DNA of 64,000 nt from NCBI RefSeq assembly GCF_023223525.1, contig NZ_JALPRX010000006.1, positions 62,001 through 126,000 of the forward strand, in the 5' to 3' direction. Positions 35,121 through 43,447 of the stretch are shown piece by piece. Both the position numbers and the translations under genes were made by a program. Positions within the stretch are counted from its first letter, which is position 1. Each line of letters starts with the position of its first letter. The notes below the pieces were generated by a model. The model was not told the origin of the DNA. It was given only the letters and a program-made list of their open reading frames with translations, and searched no databases. The stretch comes from Roseomonas acroporae. Lineage in GTDB: Bacteria > Pseudomonadota > Alphaproteobacteria > Acetobacterales > Acetobacteraceae.

Positions 35121-35150
35121 AGACGCCACGCCCTGGGACGCCACGCCCTG
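35121..35150. repeat. 15-bp perfect tandem repeat in the riboswitch leader
   Basis: GACGCCACGCCCTGG is present twice with no spacer. It lies between the B12 box and the receptor gene start in a leader of nearly 490 bases that contains no convincing gene. It is one of several 15-bp duplications in the window. Confidence 0.85.
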
Positions 35151-35407
35151 GACGGTGCACGCCGGGGCGGTGCGGTGCGAGTTCCGGCCCCCGCCGCCCT
35201 GCCGGGCGCGCGGCCGGTGCCGGCGGCCCGCGCGCGGCGCCCCGGTTCCGCCGAGGACCGATCGGACATGAATCCACGCCATCCCGCGCGCCCGCGCCGC
35301 GCCGGGCATTCCTTCCCCCCGCATCCGCCCCTGACGCATGCGCCGGCCCGGCCCGCCGTCGCGCGGGCGGCGGCGCTGCCCGACCTTCCCGACGGCACGG
35401 GGGTCTC

Positions 35408-35453
35408 GAAGGGGGCTTCGCCCCTTCGCGGGGTCCGGGGCGGAGCCCCGGAA
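35408..35453. repeat. Double hairpin cassette in the riboswitch leader
   Basis: Two adjacent perfect stems: CGAAGGGG / CCCCTTCG with loop GCTTCG, then TCCGGGGC / GCCCCGGA with loop GGA. They end about 40 bases before the receptor ATG. Similar GGGGCTTCGCCCC-type stems recur near 50316. They could act in transcription termination controlled by the riboswitch, but no T-run follows. Confidence 0.6.
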
Positions 35454-35492
35454 GCGTCCGCGAGCGACGCCGTCGGCATCAGACGTTCCCGG

Positions 35493-37751
35493 ATGCGGCG
35501 CGCCGCCATCGCCGGCCTGCTCGCCGCCCTGCCGCCCGCCCTGGCGCACAAGGCGGCGGCCCAGGCCGTTCCGGCCCAGATCGTTCCAGCCCAGACCGTT
35601 CCGGCTCAGACCGTTCCGGCCCGGACTGCTCAGGCCCAGGCCGCCGCCGACCAGAGCGCCGGCCTGCCGACGCCGCAGGGCGCCACGCTCGGCGAGGTGG
35701 TCACCACCGCGACGGCCCGGCCCGAGGAGCGCGTGCGCCTCACCGGCACGGTGCAGGTGATCGACGAGGCGCGCATCCTGCGCTCCACCGCCTCCAGCCT
35801 CACCGACCTGCTGGCCGAGAACGCCGTCGGCTTCTTCAGCGAGTGGACGCCCGGCCAGACCAGCATCAACATCCGCGGCGGCGCCACCGACGGGCAGGGG
35901 CGCGACTTCCGCTCGCAGGTGCTGGTGCTGATCAACGGCCGCCGCGCCGGCACGGCCAACCTCTCCAAGCTCTCGCCCGCCGACGTGCTGCGCATCGAGA
36001 TCCTGCGCGGCCCCGCCAGCGTCATCTACGGCAGCCAGGCGATCGGCGGCGTCATCAACATCATCATGCGCGACGGCCGCAACTCGCCCGGCGGCTTCGG
36101 AGAGATGGAGGCCGGCTCCTTCGCCACGCTCGGCGCGCGCGCGCGCTACGGCTACGAGCGCGACGGCACCGCCGCCTATCTCGGCGTCGCCGGCGGGCTG
36201 CGCGGCGACTACGGCGTGGGCGGCGGCGGGCGGGAGGCGAACACGGGCTTCCAGCGCGGCGGCGCCACCGCCGCGGTCGGCGCGCCGCTCGGCGGGCGCG
36301 ACGCGCCCTTCGGCCGGATCGACGTGATGGCACGCACCGACGGCATCTACGACGCGGGCTTCCGCGGCTCCGGCGCCAACACGATCAGCCGCGACGACCG
36401 CGAGAACGCCTCCCTCGACGTCGCCTGGACGGGGGCCACCGCGGATGCGCGCCTGTCCTGGAACCTCCAGGGCTACGCGGTGCGCGACCAGGACATCTTC
36501 CGCTGGGCCTCGCCGGTGATCCGCTCCGGCAACAACCCGGCGCCCGGCACGCTGAGCGACTACAACTGGCGCACCCTCGACATCATCGGCCTGCGCGCGC
36601 AGCCGCGGGTGCGGCTGTGGCAGGGCAACGAGCTGCTGCTCGGCTTCGACGCGGAGTATTCCGAGCTGCGCTCCACCCGCACCCGCGTCGCCCTGCCGGG
36701 CGGTCCGGCCGGGCAGGTGGCGCCCTACGACAACAACGAGGACGACACGGTCTTCGGCTTCTACGCCGAGGATTCGCAGCGCCTGTTCGACGACCGGCTG
36801 ACGCTGCGCGCCGGCATCCGCTACACGGTGGGCGAGACGAAGTTCGTCGGCACGCCGAACCTGGCCAATTTCCGCTCCCGCACCGCCGACTACGACGCCA
36901 CCACCTTCTCGGTCGGCGCCACCTACCAGGCGCTGGACTGGCTGGCGCTGCGCACCGGCTACAGCACCGGCTTCCGCGCGCCCACCGCGACGGAGCTGGC
37001 CGCCGACTTCACCGCCGTGGGCGGCGGCCGCACCTTCGGCAACCCGAACCTCAAGCCCGAGACCAGCCACCAGTGGGAGGTGGGCGCCACGGCCTCCGGC
37101 GGTCCCGCCAGCCTCGACCTCGCCCTGTTCCAGAACGTGATCCAGGACCGCATCACCACGCGGCTGCGCAGCGGCGTCGCCAACACCTCCGACTACGTCA
37201 ACAATTCCGGCGACGTGGTGGTGCGCGGCGTGGAGGCGCAGTTCAACACCGACCTCGCCCGGCTGTTCGCGCTGCCCGGCCCGTGGCGCTGGACCGGCTA
37301 CCTCAACGCGGCCTGGAATTTCGACATGGAGGACCGCGGCGCCGTCGCCACCCTCAACCGGCACGTGGTCGAGCGCATGTACCGCTACCAGGGCGCCGTC
37401 GGCATGATCTTCGGCGCGCGGGACTGGGACGTCTCCGCCACCGGCATCCTGCGCGGGCCGATGTACTACAACACCGAGGAGAACCTGCTGGTCCCGCAGG
37501 CCGAGCCGACGCGCGAGTACGTCCACGAGAAGAAGCCCTTCTGGGTGGTCAACATGCGCGCCAACTGGCGGGTGCTGCCCAACGTCACGCTGTGGGGGGC
37601 GGTCAACAACCTGCTCGACGTCAACCAGCACCCGATCTTCATCGGGCTGGACCGCACGCCCTACCTGCTGGACCAGCGCTTCTCGAATGGCGGCTACGGC
37701 ACCTCGATGCCGGGGCGCGCCTTCCTGGCCGGGCTGCAATTGCGGTTCTGA
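35493..37751 (+). CDS. TonB-dependent outer membrane receptor, BtuB-like
   Basis: A 752-residue outer membrane transporter, probably for cobalamin given the riboswitch and the following BtuF-like gene. Signal peptide [25 protein letters not shown], then four VPAQ-type pentapeptide repeats, TonB-box region (ATLGEVVTTATA), plug domain (SLTDLLAENAVGFFSEWTPGQTSINIRGG, VLVLINGRRAG, LRGPASVIYGSQAIGGVINI) and a beta barrel ending in AFLAGLQLRF with terminal Phe. An in-frame ATG at 35269 would place the signal peptide internally, so 35493 is preferred. Confidence 0.9.
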   Translation: MRRAAIAGLLAALPPALAHKAAAQAVPAQIVPAQTVPAQTVPARTAQAQAAADQSAGLPTPQGATLGEVVTTATARPEERVRLTGTVQVIDEARILRSTASSLTDLLAENAVGFFSEWTPGQTSINIRGGATDGQGRDFRSQVLVLINGRRAGTANLSKLSPADVLRIEILRGPASVIYGSQAIGGVINIIMRDGRNSPGGFGEMEAGSFATLGARARYGYERDGTAAYLGVAGGLRGDYGVGGGGREANTGFQRGGATAAVGAPLGGRDAPFGRIDVMARTDGIYDAGFRGSGANTISRDDRENASLDVAWTGATADARLSWNLQGYAVRDQDIFRWASPVIRSGNNPAPGTLSDYNWRTLDIIGLRAQPRVRLWQGNELLLGFDAEYSELRSTRTRVALPGGPAGQVAPYDNNEDDTVFGFYAEDSQRLFDDRLTLRAGIRYTVGETKFVGTPNLANFRSRTADYDATTFSVGATYQALDWLALRTGYSTGFRAPTATELAADFTAVGGGRTFGNPNLKPETSHQWEVGATASGGPASLDLALFQNVIQDRITTRLRSGVANTSDYVNNSGDVVVRGVEAQFNTDLARLFALPGPWRWTGYLNAAWNFDMEDRGAVATLNRHVVERMYRYQGAVGMIFGARDWDVSATGILRGPMYYNTEENLLVPQAEPTREYVHEKKPFWVVNMRANWRVLPNVTLWGAVNNLLDVNQHPIFIGLDRTPYLLDQRFSNGGYGTSMPGRAFLAGLQLRF

Positions 37752-37759
37752 GCCGGGCG

Positions 37760-38806
37760 ATGCCGCAGCGCGGGCGACTTCCGCGGCGCGCCCTGCTCGC
37801 CGGCGCGGCGGCGCTGCTGCCCGGCGTGGCGGCGGGCCAGGGGGCTACGGGCCAGGAGGCTACAGGACAGGGGGCTACAGGACAGGGGGCGGCGGGGCCG
37901 GGAGAGGATGCGCGCTCCCCGGCCGCCGCCGGGCCTGCCACGGGAAGCGCCGACGCCGCCGGGACCGCCCCGGCCGGCTGGCCGCGCACCGTCACCGACG
38001 CGCTCGGCCGCGCCGTCGCGCTGCCGGCGCCGCCGCGCCGCATCGTCGCGATCTTCGCCTCCAACGTGGAGCTGCTGGCGGCGCTCGGCCTCGCCGACCG
38101 CATCGCCGGCATCGAGGCGTACACGCGCTACCCGCCCGAGGTGCTGGGGCGGCCGCTGGTGGGCGGCCGGCTCGGCTTCTCGGCCGAGGCGATCGCGCGG
38201 CTCGACGCCGACCTCGTGGTGATGACGCCGGCGCGGCAGGCGGCGGGCACGCTGCTCGACCCGCTGGCGCGCATCGGCATCCCCTCGCTGGTGGTGCTGG
38301 GGCGGGACCTGGCCGACATCCTGGGCAACCTGCGCCTGCTCGGCCGCGCCACGGGGCGCGAGGCGGCGGCCGAGGCCGTCGTCGCGGCGATGGAGCGGCG
38401 CTTCGCGGCGGTGCGGGCGCGCCTCGCCGGCCGGCCGCGCCCGCGCGTGTTCCTGGAGACCTCCAACACCGGGCGCGGCACCTACGGCACCGTCCGGCCC
38501 GACACCTACACCGCCGACGCGGTGCGGCTGGCTGGCGGCGACCTCGCCTTTCCCGCCTTCCGCGGGCCGGCGCAGGTCTCGGGCGAGGCGGTGCTGCGCG
38601 CCGACCCGGACGTGATCCTGGTCGCCGGCCGCCCCGACCAGGCGGCCGAGGTGGCGAGCCGGCCGGGCTGGGACTCGCTGCGCGCGGTGCGCGAGGGGCG
38701 GGTCCACCCGGTCTCGCGCGCCTTCCTGCTGATCCCGGGGCCGCGCGTGGCGGATGGCGTCGAGCAGGTGGCGCGGCTGCTGCACCCGGCGGCCTTCGCG
38801 GGTTGA
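37760..38806 (+). CDS. BtuF-like ABC transporter substrate-binding protein
   Basis: A 348-residue periplasmic binding protein of the cobalamin/Fe-siderophore class, 8 bp after the receptor gene. Signal region RRALLAGAAALLPGVAAG is followed by a GATGQ pentapeptide repeat (GATGQEATGQGATGQ). The mature domain has TVTDALGRAVALPAPPRRIVAIFASNVELLAALGLADRIAGIEAY, DADLVVMTPA and DPDVILVAGRP. No BtuC or BtuD genes lie in the window, so the permease must be elsewhere. Confidence 0.9.
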   Translation: MPQRGRLPRRALLAGAAALLPGVAAGQGATGQEATGQGATGQGAAGPGEDARSPAAAGPATGSADAAGTAPAGWPRTVTDALGRAVALPAPPRRIVAIFASNVELLAALGLADRIAGIEAYTRYPPEVLGRPLVGGRLGFSAEAIARLDADLVVMTPARQAAGTLLDPLARIGIPSLVVLGRDLADILGNLRLLGRATGREAAAEAVVAAMERRFAAVRARLAGRPRPRVFLETSNTGRGTYGTVRPDTYTADAVRLAGGDLAFPAFRGPAQVSGEAVLRADPDVILVAGRPDQAAEVASRPGWDSLRAVREGRVHPVSRAFLLIPGPRVADGVEQVARLLHPAAFAG

Positions 38807-38946
38807 GCGCCGGGGCGGCGCCGGCCTTTGATTCGGCGCATTTCCCGGGTCGCCGGGCAAGTACGCCCAGCCTGAAATGCTCTACGCTCGCCGCGGCCCG
38901 GCCGGCTGCCGGCCAGGCCAGGGAGCGGGCAGGGCAGGAGGTGGGC

Positions 38947-39687
38947 ATGGGCAGGTTCCGCGGCAGGCGCGTCCTGATCACCGGCGGCACCAGCGGCATG
39001 GGGCTGGCCGGTGCCCGGCGCATCGCGGCCGAGGGCGGCGAGGTGATCGTCACCGGCCTCGACGAGGGACGCCTCGCCGCGACGCGCGGGATGCTGCCCG
39101 CCGGCTCGCCGGTCCTGCGCAACGACGCCGCCGATCCGGCCGCCGCCGAGGCGCTGGCGCAGGCGGTGCGGGCGGCGGGGACGCTCGGCGGGCTGTGGCT
39201 GAACGCCGGCCACGCCGCGCTCGGCCTGCCCGAGGAGATCGACGCCGACGCCTTCGACCGGATGATGGCGGCCAATGTCCGCGGGCCGATGCTGCAGCTC
39301 GCGCGGCTGTCGCCGCTGCTGGAGCCGGGCGCCTCGGTTGTGCTCACCTCGTCCAGCTCCACCTACGAGGGGGCGGCGATGACGGCGCTCTACGCCGCGA
39401 CCAAGGGGGCGATCGTGGCGATGGCCCGCTCCTGGGCCACGGCGCTGGCACCGCGCGGCATCCGGGTCAACGTGCTGGTGCCCGGGCCGATCGAGACGAA
39501 TTTCCGCCATTTCCTGCCGGATGCGGCGCGCGATGCCTTCGAGCGCTCCGTGGTCGGGCAGGTGCCGCTCGGCCGCGTCGGCACGGCGGAGGAGGCGGCG
39601 GCGGTGGCGCTGTTCCTGCTCTCGCCGGATTCCAGCTACGTCACCGGCAGCCAGTACGCGGTGGATGGCGGCCTGCTCCGGCGTTGA
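38947..39687 (+). CDS. Short-chain dehydrogenase/reductase (SDR)
   Basis: A 246-residue SDR with cofactor motif TGGTSGMG, LNAGHAALG (NAG motif), catalytic Ser in TSSSSTYEG and YAATK (Tyr near 153). C-terminal VPGPIETNF and SSYVTGSQYAVDGGLLRR are standard. Preceded by AGGAGG at good spacing. Substrate unknown. It is 140 bp downstream of btuF and probably not part of B12 uptake. Confidence 0.92.
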   Translation: MGRFRGRRVLITGGTSGMGLAGARRIAAEGGEVIVTGLDEGRLAATRGMLPAGSPVLRNDAADPAAAEALAQAVRAAGTLGGLWLNAGHAALGLPEEIDADAFDRMMAANVRGPMLQLARLSPLLEPGASVVLTSSSSTYEGAAMTALYAATKGAIVAMARSWATALAPRGIRVNVLVPGPIETNFRHFLPDAARDAFERSVVGQVPLGRVGTAEEAAAVALFLLSPDSSYVTGSQYAVDGGLLRR

Positions 39688-39727
39688 CCCGGCGCGGTGG
39701 CGACCCGTCGCGGCCGCCCGGCCACCG

Positions 39728-40927
39728 CTACGGCAGCGCCAGGGCCATCGGCGCCAGCGACACGGCGGGATCGGCCAGCAGCAGCGGCGCGAGCACGGTG
39801 GGCAGGCAGCCATGCGCGTGGCAGCCGGCGCAGCGCGGCGAGCGGCACAGCGCGGAGGGCACGGCGCGCAGCACCCGCCAGCGCCGGCGCAGCGCCGCAT
39901 CCGGCGGCAGCATGGCAGCGAGGCGCGCGGCCAGCGCCGCGTTGAACGGCGCCGCCTCGGCGGCCTCGGGCGGTGCGCCCGGGCCTGGCTCCAGGAAGGC
40001 GGCGCAGAGCGCGCCGCCGCGGCTTCGCAGCCACGCTTCCGCCGCCGCCGGGGCGAGGCCCGCGATCGCCGCCGCATCGCGCTTGATCCGCCGCGCCGCC
40101 CAGGCGGCGACCGCGTCCGGCGGGGCGTACAGCGCGTCGAACAGGAACACCGCGTCGGGCTGGAATTCGGGCCGTGCCAGCAGCAGCCGCGCCGCGTCGC
40201 CGCCGCCCGAATGCGCGGTCAGGGTGAGGCGCGAGACGCGCGGCAACGGCGCGTCGGCCGGCATGCCGCGCGCCCTGGCGAAGGTGCGCAGCGCGTGGCC
40301 GATCAGCGCCGGCACGGCGCCCGGCGCCAGCAGGGCCGGGAAGGCGTAGGCGCGCGCCTCGGGCGGCCGGCCGTCGGGCGCGATCCGTTCGCCCAGCCAG
40401 TGGCCGCGCGGCACGACGCAGAGCAGAGGCGGTGGTGCCGAGCCGTCCAGCGGCCTGGCGCGCACCGCGTAGCCGAGGCCGCTCTCGCGCACCGCCTCCG
40501 CCAGCCGCAGGCGCGGACCGGCCTCGTTCCAGCCGTGCAGGTGCAGCACGACGTGCAGCGCCTCGGGGGGCGCGGAGATGTCGTTCCAGAGCAGGATCAG
40601 GTCCGGCTGGGTGCCGCGATGCGCGCGCAGCAGCGGCGTGTCGGACAGGGCGAGGGCCTGTGGGCCCGGCGTCGCGGCGGGAGCCGCGCCGGAGGGAGAT
40701 GTGGCGGGAGCCGCGCCGGAGGGAGATATGGCGGGAGCCGCGCCGGAGGGAGATGCGGCGGGAGCCATGCGAAGCGCTGGCGCGGCGTCGGCAGCGCGGG
40801 AGGCCGTCGTTCCGGGCGCGAGGCCCACGGGAGCGGCCAGCGACGCGGCGAGCAGCGTGCGGCGGCGGCAGGCGCCGCCCGTCGGCCGGCCGTGCGCGGC
40901 AGGGAAAGGCGTCGCCGCATCCGTCAT
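39728..40927 (-). CDS. Tat-exported alpha/beta-hydrolase-like protein with decapeptide repeats
   Basis: A 399-residue exported protein. The N-terminus has CRRRTLLAASLAAPVGLAPG, a Tat-like signal, followed by three copies of a ten-residue repeat (SPSGAAPA-type) encoded by 30-bp tandem DNA repeats at about 40680-40770. The body has LHVVLHLHGWNEAGP (oxyanion-type HG) and LTLTAHSGGGDAARLLL, a nucleophile elbow AHSGG. Four cysteines cluster at CRSPRCAGCHAHGC near the C-terminus. I do not recognise a named family; a secreted serine hydrolase is likely. Convergent with the upstream SDR. Confidence 0.65.
   Translation of the reverse strand: MTDAATPFPAAHGRPTGGACRRRTLLAASLAAPVGLAPGTTASRAADAAPALRMAPAASPSGAAPAISPSGAAPATSPSGAAPAATPGPQALALSDTPLLRAHRGTQPDLILLWNDISAPPEALHVVLHLHGWNEAGPRLRLAEAVRESGLGYAVRARPLDGSAPPPLLCVVPRGHWLGERIAPDGRPPEARAYAFPALLAPGAVPALIGHALRTFARARGMPADAPLPRVSRLTLTAHSGGGDAARLLLARPEFQPDAVFLFDALYAPPDAVAAWAARRIKRDAAAIAGLAPAAAEAWLRSRGGALCAAFLEPGPGAPPEAAEAAPFNAALAARLAAMLPPDAALRRRWRVLRAVPSALCRSPRCAGCHAHGCLPTVLAPLLLADPAVSLAPMALALP
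40680..40770. repeat. 30-bp tandem repeat, three copies, inside the hydrolase-like gene
   Basis: The unit GCCGCGCCGGAGGGAGAT plus GTGGCGGGAGC recurs three times with few changes and stays in frame, giving the SPSGAAPA repeats just behind the signal peptide. Copy number could vary between strains. Confidence 0.85.
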
Positions 40928-41157
40928 CCACCGCCCCGCCACGGATGCGCCTCCCGGCCGCCGCGCCCGCGGCCATGGCGCCCCCGAGCACGGCGCCCTC
41001 GTGCATGCCACCCGCGCGCAGATCCCCCTCGGGGCGCCGCGCCGGACCCGGCCTCGACAGGCCGCGCGCCGGACGCGTACAAGCGGTGGACACGCCGGGC
41101 AATCGGGCCTGGCCGAAGCAGGCTGCGCCGTCGCCGCGGCGGATGCCCATCCCCCGC

Positions 41158-42222
41158 ATGGCCGACGACTCCACGCAAGCCGCCCCGTCGTTCCCCTTCG
41201 GCAGCACGCCCGCCGATCATCCCGCCGGCTCCGCCGAGCCCGGCTTCGCGCCGCTGCGCACCGAGCGGCTGACCATCCGCCCGCTGCACGCGGGCGACGC
41301 CGCCGCGCTGCACCGGCTGGTGAACGACTGGGAGGTGGCCAAGACCCTGGCGCGGGTGCCCTTTCCCTATCCGCGCGACCTCGCCGACGAGTGGATCGCC
41401 TCGACCCGCGAGCGGCTGCAGGCACGCCGCGCCTGGGACCTCGCCATCGTCGGCGAGGAGGCGGGGCAGGAGATGCTGGTCGGCGTGATCGGCATCGAGC
41501 GGCACGGCGAGCGCGACGCCGAGATCGGCTACTGGGTCGGGCGCCGCTTCTGGGGCCACGGCGTCGCGACCGAGGCGGCGCGGCGCATGGCCTCCTGGGC
41601 GCTCGCCAACCTGGAGATCGACCGGCTGACGGCGGGCGTGCTGCTGGACAACCCGCGCTCCGCCGCCGTGCTGCGCCGGATCGGCTTCCGCGAGACCGGC
41701 ACCGGCGAGCGCGAATTCCCCGCCCGCCACGCCACCCTGCCGGTGCTGCTGTTCGAGGCGCGGCGCGAGGACCTGCCCGCCGCGGCGGCCGAGGCGGAGC
41801 CGCCGCCCGCCGTCGCGAACGGCAAGCCGGTCCTGCTGGTTTCCGCCTGCGCGCTGGTCGATGCCGACCTGCGCGTGCTGCTGGCGCGCCGCCCCGAGGG
41901 CAAGCCGCTGGCCGGGCTCTGGGAGTTCCCCGGCGGCAAGGTGCACCAGGGCGAGTCGCCCGAGGCGGCGCTGATCCGCGAGCTGCACGAGGAGCTGGGC
42001 ATCGACGTGGCGGAGAGCTGCCTCGCACCTTTCGCCTTCGCGAGCCACGGCTACGAACGGTTCCACCTGCTGATGCCGCTCTACCTCTGCCGCCGCTGGG
42101 AGGGCCGGCCGACGCCGCGCGAGGGGCAGGCGCTGGCCTGGGTGCGGCCGGAGCGCCTCGGCGACTACGCCATGCCGCCCGCCGACAAGCCGCTGGTGGC
42201 GCTGCTGCGGGACTTCCTGTGA
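41158..42222 (+). CDS. GNAT acetyltransferase - Nudix (MutT-like) fusion protein
   Basis: A 354-residue two-domain protein. Residues 30-195 form a RimJ/RimL-type GNAT domain (TERLTIRPLHAGDAAALHRLVND, IGYWVGRRFWGHGVATEAARRMASWAL, NPRSAAVLRRIGFRETG). Residues 220-350 form a Nudix domain with an intact box (GGKVHQGESPEAALIRELHEELGI), LARRPEGKPLAGLWEFPG and a C-terminal strand, matching 8-oxo-dGTP diphosphatase (MutT). The two are joined by an Ala/Glu/Pro linker (residues 200-218). The GNAT substrate is unknown. The start at 41158 (MADDSTQ) or 41143 are both possible. Confidence 0.92.
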   Translation: MADDSTQAAPSFPFGSTPADHPAGSAEPGFAPLRTERLTIRPLHAGDAAALHRLVNDWEVAKTLARVPFPYPRDLADEWIASTRERLQARRAWDLAIVGEEAGQEMLVGVIGIERHGERDAEIGYWVGRRFWGHGVATEAARRMASWALANLEIDRLTAGVLLDNPRSAAVLRRIGFRETGTGEREFPARHATLPVLLFEARREDLPAAAAEAEPPPAVANGKPVLLVSACALVDADLRVLLARRPEGKPLAGLWEFPGGKVHQGESPEAALIRELHEELGIDVAESCLAPFAFASHGYERFHLLMPLYLCRRWEGRPTPREGQALAWVRPERLGDYAMPPADKPLVALLRDFL

Positions 42223-42605
42223 CGGAGGGCGCCGCCGGCTGACCGCCGCCATCGGCGATCGTCCGGACGGCGCCGGGCGCCCCGCGCATCGGTGCCGCGG
42301 CCGCGCGCTGGAGCGCGACCGGGGTGTGCACGGGTGGCGGCGGGTGGCGAGCATGGCCGTCCTCCTGCCGCCCGCGCGTCCCCGCCGATCCGGCGGGACG
42401 GATCGCTCCAGGCCGGCGGCGCCGCGTGCCCCTGGCGCGCAAGGTAGCGGTTCGCGGCCGAGCCGCGCCAGCACCACGGCGGACATGGCCCGCCGAGGCC
42501 GAGGCGGGCGCGGCTCCCCTGGAGCTGGCACGGATTCGTGACGCCGGCCGTACCCGCCTCCGCCGATCCGCCCTATCCTCCCGCGCAAACGAGGGAGCCC
42601 GGAGC
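42223..42605. other. Intergenic region with no recognised gene
   Basis: This 383-bp gap between the GNAT-Nudix gene and the CinA-type gene is GC-rich. Open frames here look like compositional artefacts, without a ribosome site or family resemblance. I see no strong hairpin or promoter. Confidence 0.5.
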
Positions 42606-43358
42606 GTGACCAATCCCACCGCCTGCCTGCTGATCATCGGAAACGAGGTGCTGTCGGGCCGCACCCGTGACGCCAACCTGCAGTTCCTCGCGACCCGCCT
42701 CGGCGCCATCGGCATGCCGCTGCGCGAGGTGCGGGTGATCCCCGACGTGCGCGAGACGATCATCGCCACGGTGAACGAGGTGCGCGCGAAATTCGACCAC
42801 GTCTTCACCACCGGCGGCATCGGCCCGACGCATGACGACATCACCAGCGAATGCGTCGCCGAGGCGTTCGGCGTGCCGTGGGAGCCGCACCCCGAGGCCT
42901 GGGCGCGCATGGAACGCCAGTACAAGCCGGGCGAGTTCAACGCGGCGCGCCAGCGCATGGCGACCATGCCGCGCGGCGCGGCGCTGATCGACAACCCGAT
43001 CTCGACGGCGCCCGGCTTCACCATCGGCAACGTGCACGTCATGGCCGGCGTGCCGCGCATCATGCAGGCGATGTTCGACGCGCTGGAGCCCAGCCTGCCC
43101 ACCGGCACGCCGGTGCAGTCGCGCGCCGTGCATGCGCTGAGGCTCCAGGAGGGACGGATCGCGGAGGGGCTGGCGGCGATCCAGGCGCGCTTCCCGGCGC
43201 TCGACATCGGCAGCTACCCCTACTACCGGCCCGAGGGCAACGGCGTCGCGCTGGTGGCCAAGGGCACGGACCCGGCGGCGCTGGCGGCGGCGCAGCAGGC
43301 GATCGCGGCGCTGGTGCGCGGGATCGGGCTGGAGCCGGTCGAGGGCGAGCCGGTCTGA
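42606..43358 (+). CDS. CinA-type molybdopterin-binding domain protein
   Basis: A 250-residue protein with the CinA/MoaB-like nucleotide-binding fold. Motifs: CLLIIGNEVLSGRTRDANLQFLATRLGAIG, VIPDVRETI, FTTGGIGPTHDDITSECVAEAFG and VHVMAGVPRIMQAMFDAL. It corresponds to the N-terminal domain of CinA (ADP-ribose/NMN-related pyrophosphatase) without the C-terminal PncC deamidase domain. The GTG start at 42606 follows GGGAGCCCGGAGC. Confidence 0.9.
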   Translation: MTNPTACLLIIGNEVLSGRTRDANLQFLATRLGAIGMPLREVRVIPDVRETIIATVNEVRAKFDHVFTTGGIGPTHDDITSECVAEAFGVPWEPHPEAWARMERQYKPGEFNAARQRMATMPRGAALIDNPISTAPGFTIGNVHVMAGVPRIMQAMFDALEPSLPTGTPVQSRAVHALRLQEGRIAEGLAAIQARFPALDIGSYPYYRPEGNGVALVAKGTDPAALAAAQQAIAALVRGIGLEPVEGEPV

Positions 43359-43381
43359 GGCCGCCGGTCGTCTCCGCCTCC

Positions 43382-43437
43382 CGGCAATCCGCTCGGGCAA
43401 ATCCGCTCCGGCAAATCCGCTCGGGCGATCCGCCCCG
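43382..43437. repeat. 14-15-bp tandem repeat, four copies
   Basis: Units of the form GGCAAATCCGCTCGG occur four times in a row with small changes, filling most of the 89-bp gap between two convergent genes. No hairpin or gene is evident. Confidence 0.75.
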
Positions 43438-43447
43438 GTCGGCGGCC

